Below are positions 61,219 to 64,000 of a DNA stretch of 64,000 nt, one piece after another. Source of the stretch: Vibrio sp. D404a (lineage in GTDB: Bacteria > Pseudomonadota > Gammaproteobacteria > Enterobacterales > Vibrionaceae); NCBI RefSeq assembly GCF_030248535.1, contig NZ_JAHGAJ010000001.1, positions 1 to 64,000 of the forward strand. The letters run 5' to 3'. How positions within the stretch are numbered: the first letter of the stretch is position 1; every line of letters begins with the position of its first letter. The notes beneath the pieces were generated by a model that saw nothing but the letters and a program-made list of their open reading frames with translations, was not told where the DNA came from and ran no database searches. The position numbers were made by a program, and so were the translations under genes.

Positions 61219-62975
61219 TATGCGGACTCCTTTTCCATTTCTACTTCTTGTGCGATGACATCTTGAATGCGCTGTTTCACGTATTCACCCGGTGCGTCGA
61301 GCTCTCCATCAAGTTCACGGGCTTCAATCATTTCAGAGAAGTTACGCTCATCAACCCAAGTTTGCCAATGCGCCCACCATGAGCCTTGATGTTTGTCGGC
61401 ACTGGCAAGCCATTGAGAAGGAGCTTGGTCGTTATTGTCGTTGGTCCAGAAGCCGTATTTATTTGAGTCGGCGTGATTCATTGGCCCAGCAATGTGCCCG
61501 CTCTCGGTAAGGACAAATTTGTTGTCTCCACCTAGTAGTTTAGTGCCTTCAAAATTGCCATCCCACAGGGCGATATGATCATCAATGGCAGATAGGAAGT
61601 AGGCTGGTGACTTTACCTTACCTAAATCGATAGTCACGCCATCAATCACCAGCTCACCTTTGGCGAGTCGATTCTCTAGATAGCACTGACGTAGTAGCTG
61701 ATTATGGGTCGCGGCAGTCACGTTGGTGTTGTCACAGTTCCAGTAGAGCAGGTCAAACGCCATTGGGCTTTCGCCTTTCAAGTAGTTGGAGATGTAGTAG
61801 TTCCAATACAGACTGTTTTCTCGGAGCAAACTGAATGACACCGCCATTTGGCGACCGTCCATATAACCGCGCTGGTTGTTTTGTGCTTCAATGCTGCTGA
61901 TGATTGGGTCATTGATGAACACACCTAGTTCTCCGGGTTTAGTGAAGTCGAGAATGGTGGTGAGCAGAGTGACCGACTTAATACGTTGCTTGCGGCGTTT
62001 ACCTGAAAGATAAGCCATGGCCGCGACTAAGGTTGTGCCACCAATGCAATAGCCAATGCCATTGACTTCGCGTTCGCCAGTAACACTTTCAATTGCATCA
62101 AGCGCGGGTAACACGCCTTGCGTAACGTAGTTGCCGAAGTCGACATCTCGCATTTGTGCGTTAGGGTTTATCCAAGAAATCATAAACACTGTATGACCTT
62201 GGCTGACCAACCATTTCACGTAAGAGGTCTCAGGGTTAACGTCCATGATGTAATACTTGTTCACGAAGGGCGGTACGATCAGTGTTGGACGTTTATAGAC
62301 TTGCTTTGTGGTTGGCTTGTATTGAATCAGTTCAAACATCTCATTTTGAAACACGATCTTTCCCGGAGTCGAAGCAATGTTCTCACCTAAGGTGAATTGG
62401 TTTTTATCCGTCATGCGAATGTTGAGGATGTCGGCACTTTGCTCCAAGTCTTGACGAAATTGCTTCATTCCTTGGATAAGGTTCTCACCGTTACTGTCCA
62501 TGGTCAGTTTGAGTATCTCGGGGTTGGTCGCAACAAAGTTACTTGGCGACATGGCATTGAGGTACTGGCGAGTGAAAAATGAGAGGCGAGTTTTGGTCTC
62601 GTCATCCAAACCCTCACTGTTTTCTACTGATTGCTGAATGTTGTCACAGGCGAGTTTGTAGCTCTCTTTGATGTAGCGATAAAGTGGCGTGTCGTTCCAA
62701 GAAGGGTCACGGAAGCGGCGATCGGTCTCTTTGGTTTGTTCTTGAGTACCAAGAATACAATCGTTGAGCAAATTGACTTGTTGTGTCCACCAATTCATCT
62801 GCTGCTCAACCATATTGGTTGGGTTCTGCACCATTGAGTTTGCCCACTTTGTAAAGTCTTCTGATTGGGTTTTCATCAATGTGGATTGTGTTGGCTGACC
62901 TAGGTTGTCCATCCATGCTTGCCCATATTGGGACATAAGATCCATCATACCTTCAAAGGGCGATTTATTTTCCAT
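61218..62975 (-). CDS. phaC: Class I polyhydroxyalkanoate synthase
   Basis: A 585-residue synthase that polymerises (R)-3-hydroxyacyl-CoA on storage granules. The lipase-box motif is GYCIGG with Cys310; the other triad residues are Asp466 (SAIDDHIALW) and His494 (ESGHIAG). The length and the N-terminal domain fit class I (single-subunit) enzymes, which prefer short-chain monomers. It lies between phaP and phaJ in one operon. No phaA or phaB is next to it, so monomers may come through PhaJ or from genes elsewhere. Confidence 0.93.
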   Translation of the reverse strand: MENKSPFEGMMDLMSQYGQAWMDNLGQPTQSTLMKTQSEDFTKWANSMVQNPTNMVEQQMNWWTQQVNLLNDCILGTQEQTKETDRRFRDPSWNDTPLYRYIKESYKLACDNIQQSVENSEGLDDETKTRLSFFTRQYLNAMSPSNFVATNPEILKLTMDSNGENLIQGMKQFRQDLEQSADILNIRMTDKNQFTLGENIASTPGKIVFQNEMFELIQYKPTTKQVYKRPTLIVPPFVNKYYIMDVNPETSYVKWLVSQGHTVFMISWINPNAQMRDVDFGNYVTQGVLPALDAIESVTGEREVNGIGYCIGGTTLVAAMAYLSGKRRKQRIKSVTLLTTILDFTKPGELGVFINDPIISSIEAQNNQRGYMDGRQMAVSFSLLRENSLYWNYYISNYLKGESPMAFDLLYWNCDNTNVTAATHNQLLRQCYLENRLAKGELVIDGVTIDLGKVKSPAYFLSAIDDHIALWDGNFEGTKLLGGDNKFVLTESGHIAGPMNHADSNKYGFWTNDNNDQAPSQWLASADKHQGSWWAHWQTWVDERNFSEMIEARELDGELDAPGEYVKQRIQDVIAQEVEMEKESA

Positions 62976-63055
62976 TCTGACATCCTTGTAAGAAGTGATG
63001 CTGAGAGATGGCGATGCTTACCGTTGAGCTTCGCCATCAACCGACAAACAATAAA

Positions 63056-63406
63056 TTAAGCACTTTTCGCAGTTTTAACCGCAGAAGCCGTTAGCTCATC
63101 AGCGGCAGATTTAAAATCTTGACCAAGTTGGGTCAGCTTTTGGCTATCTTCCATTAGCTGCTGTGATATTTTGCTCGCGACTTCCATTTGTTTTGAGCCG
63201 TATGCAGGGATGTCCTGTGGCTGCTTTAGTGACGCAAGGCTTTGCAAAGATTCATTACCAAGCGCGCTGTATGCTTGTAGGCTATCAAGTTGAATCTTGG
63301 TCAGTGTCTCGATGTTTTTAGTCACTAGCTGATTGAAGTTGTAGAACGGGTTGGTTACAGACTCTAGCTGTGAAGTGAAGGCTTTAAAGGTTTCCTGAGT
63401 AGACAT
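63056..63406 (-). CDS. phaP: Phasin (granule-associated protein)
   Basis: A 116-residue amphipathic helical protein of the phasin_2 type: FKAFTSQLESVTNPFYNFNQ, LVTKNIETLTKIQLDSLQAY and a C-terminal Ala/Lys-rich tail. Phasins coat polyhydroxyalkanoate granules. The ATG at 63406 follows AAGGA by a good distance; the upstream extension is not phasin-like. It is the first gene of phaP-phaC-phaJ, with a FNR-type box and a palindrome upstream. Confidence 0.88.
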   Translation of the reverse strand: MSTQETFKAFTSQLESVTNPFYNFNQLVTKNIETLTKIQLDSLQAYSALGNESLQSLASLKQPQDIPAYGSKQMEVASKISQQLMEDSQKLTQLGQDFKSAADELTASAVKTAKSA

Positions 63407-63436
63407 AGTTTCATTCCTTGTACTAAGCAAATTGGG

Positions 63437-63454
63437 GAAGTGAATGTTCACTTC
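63437..63454. promoter_or_regulatory. Palindromic operator candidate upstream of phaP
   Basis: GAAGTGAATGTTCACTTC has exact 8-bp inverted arms around TG, 31 bp before the phaP start. It is a typical repressor site in size and symmetry; the protein that binds it is unknown. Confidence 0.5.
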
Positions 63455-63497
63455 TAATGCAAGTTATCGTTCGAAATGTTGCGCAACAGTTAACATA

Positions 63498-63511
63498 TTG
63501 ATCAAGATCAA
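63498..63511. promoter_or_regulatory. FNR/Anr-type box upstream of the pha operon
   Basis: TTGATCAAGATCAA matches the TTGAT-N4-ATCAA consensus of FNR in every fixed position. It is centred about 98 bp before the phaP start. In the same 63407-63830 gap no gene is visible. Confidence 0.65.
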
Positions 63512-63830
63512 AGCGAAAGTCATCCAGTTAAATGAGTGGAAAATCGCTTCAAAAATTGATGAATTTAAACATTTGTTTGAATTTTTTGTTTGAACGCTCA
63601 AACCCTAAAGAGCTAGGTGGGTTCACGCGAAGTTTAATATGAGTCGCGTTTAATACAGCGCGCGCAATTCAGGAGATGAATTGGCATAAATGTGAAGTTT
63701 GTCACGTTATGGGTTTGGTTTAACCAGAGTGGTGAGCGCGAATTGAACAAGTAGAGTGCGATATATGAGCTCTCTCACTAGAGAGTTTGAAGCTCTAGCG
63801 GGAGAGTTAATCTAGAAGGAGGCCAACCTT

Positions 63831-64000
63831 TTACTTCAGGTGTCTGCCACCATCAAGGTGCAAGGTTCTTCCTGTCATATAGTGACTGGCTAGGACATAC
63901 TTGATGCCATCAATTATTTCTTCAAACCCGGCTTCCGCAGGAATCAGTGCTTTTTGCAGAGCTTTGGTTTTGTAGGCCTCGTCATCATGTTCATTGAACT
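63831..64000 (-). CDS. folM: Dihydromonapterin reductase FolM (C-terminal end only)
   Basis: The last 56 codons of an SDR that runs out of the window. FNEHDDEAYKTKALQKAL and the ending YMTGRTLHLDGGRHLK match the C-terminus of E. coli FolM (NEHDD and GRSFPLDGGRHLR), which reduces dihydromonapterin and dihydrofolate. The catalytic part is outside the window, so the call rests on the tail alone. Confidence 0.75.
   Translation of the reverse strand, partial: FNEHDDEAYKTKALQKALIPAEAGFEEIIDGIKYVLASHYMTGRTLHLDGGRHLK

Overview
The window looks like part of the second chromosome of a marine Vibrio. The evidence is a vxrABC (DUF3404 kinase, OmpR-type regulator, DUF2861 protein) locus, a phaP-phaC block, a folM end, an AHA_1954-type siderophore reductase next to tonB, moderate GC content and many LysR regulators. 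No rRNA, tRNA, CRISPR array, integrase or transposase was seen. This is an accessory-type catabolic region made of many small regulator-plus-pathway modules.

Layout. 1-2.8 kb: end of a tonB gene, a FhuF-like siderophore ferric reductase and an AAA ATPase. 2.8-5.8 kb: D-glutamate catabolism (dgcR, dgcN, dgcA). 6.4-8.0 kb: a membrane diguanylate cyclase. 8.1-10.7 kb: D-serine module, dsdC with a dsdA broken by an 8-bp tandem duplication. 11-14.5 kb: exported alpha/beta hydrolase, OprB-like porin, LysR. 14.8-20.1 kb: vxrA-vxrB-vxrC followed by a large secreted glycosidase-like protein. 20.4-22.1 kb: secreted endonuclease I. 22.3-29.7 kb: a 7.4-kb islet between two 96-bp direct repeats that duplicate the 3' end of an amino-acid ABC ATPase gene. 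It carries a DUF4437 remnant, a DUF3299 protein, a frameshifted FadL porin, a LysR, an anaerobic sulfatase maturase and a Ser-type arylsulfatase.

29.7-37.9 kb: a polar amino-acid ABC transporter, a MocR/GabR regulator, a class III aminotransferase, a TauE/SafE exporter and an SDR. A shared upstream motif links the transporter promoter and the aminotransferase/exporter promoter region; the set could convert an amino-sulfonate such as taurine and export the product. 37.9-47.6 kb: the least explained region. It has a 14-TM MFS pump, two SDRs, a small secreted protein, a FadL porin, a LysR regulator and two paralogous Rossmann proteins with LDH/malate-dehydrogenase-like features. Five promoters share an element with fixed internal spacing, so this looks like one regulon for an unidentified, probably hydrophobic, substrate.

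47.7-52.1 kb: a membrane protein, then an alpha/beta hydrolase-SDR-SRPBCC-AraC operon preceded by 11-bp direct repeats 21 bp apart (AraC-type operator). 52.2-59.1 kb: beta-alanine-type catabolism (LysR, omega-aminotransferase, semialdehyde dehydrogenase, TRAP transporter). 59.4-60.8 kb: a Phd/ParE-like toxin-antitoxin pair, a third remnant of the ABC ATPase 3' end, a TPR protein and a possible HipB-like remnant. 60.8-63.4 kb: polyhydroxyalkanoate operon phaP-phaC-phaJ with an exact FNR-type box upstream and no phaA/phaB beside it. 63.8 kb to end: C-terminal end of folM.
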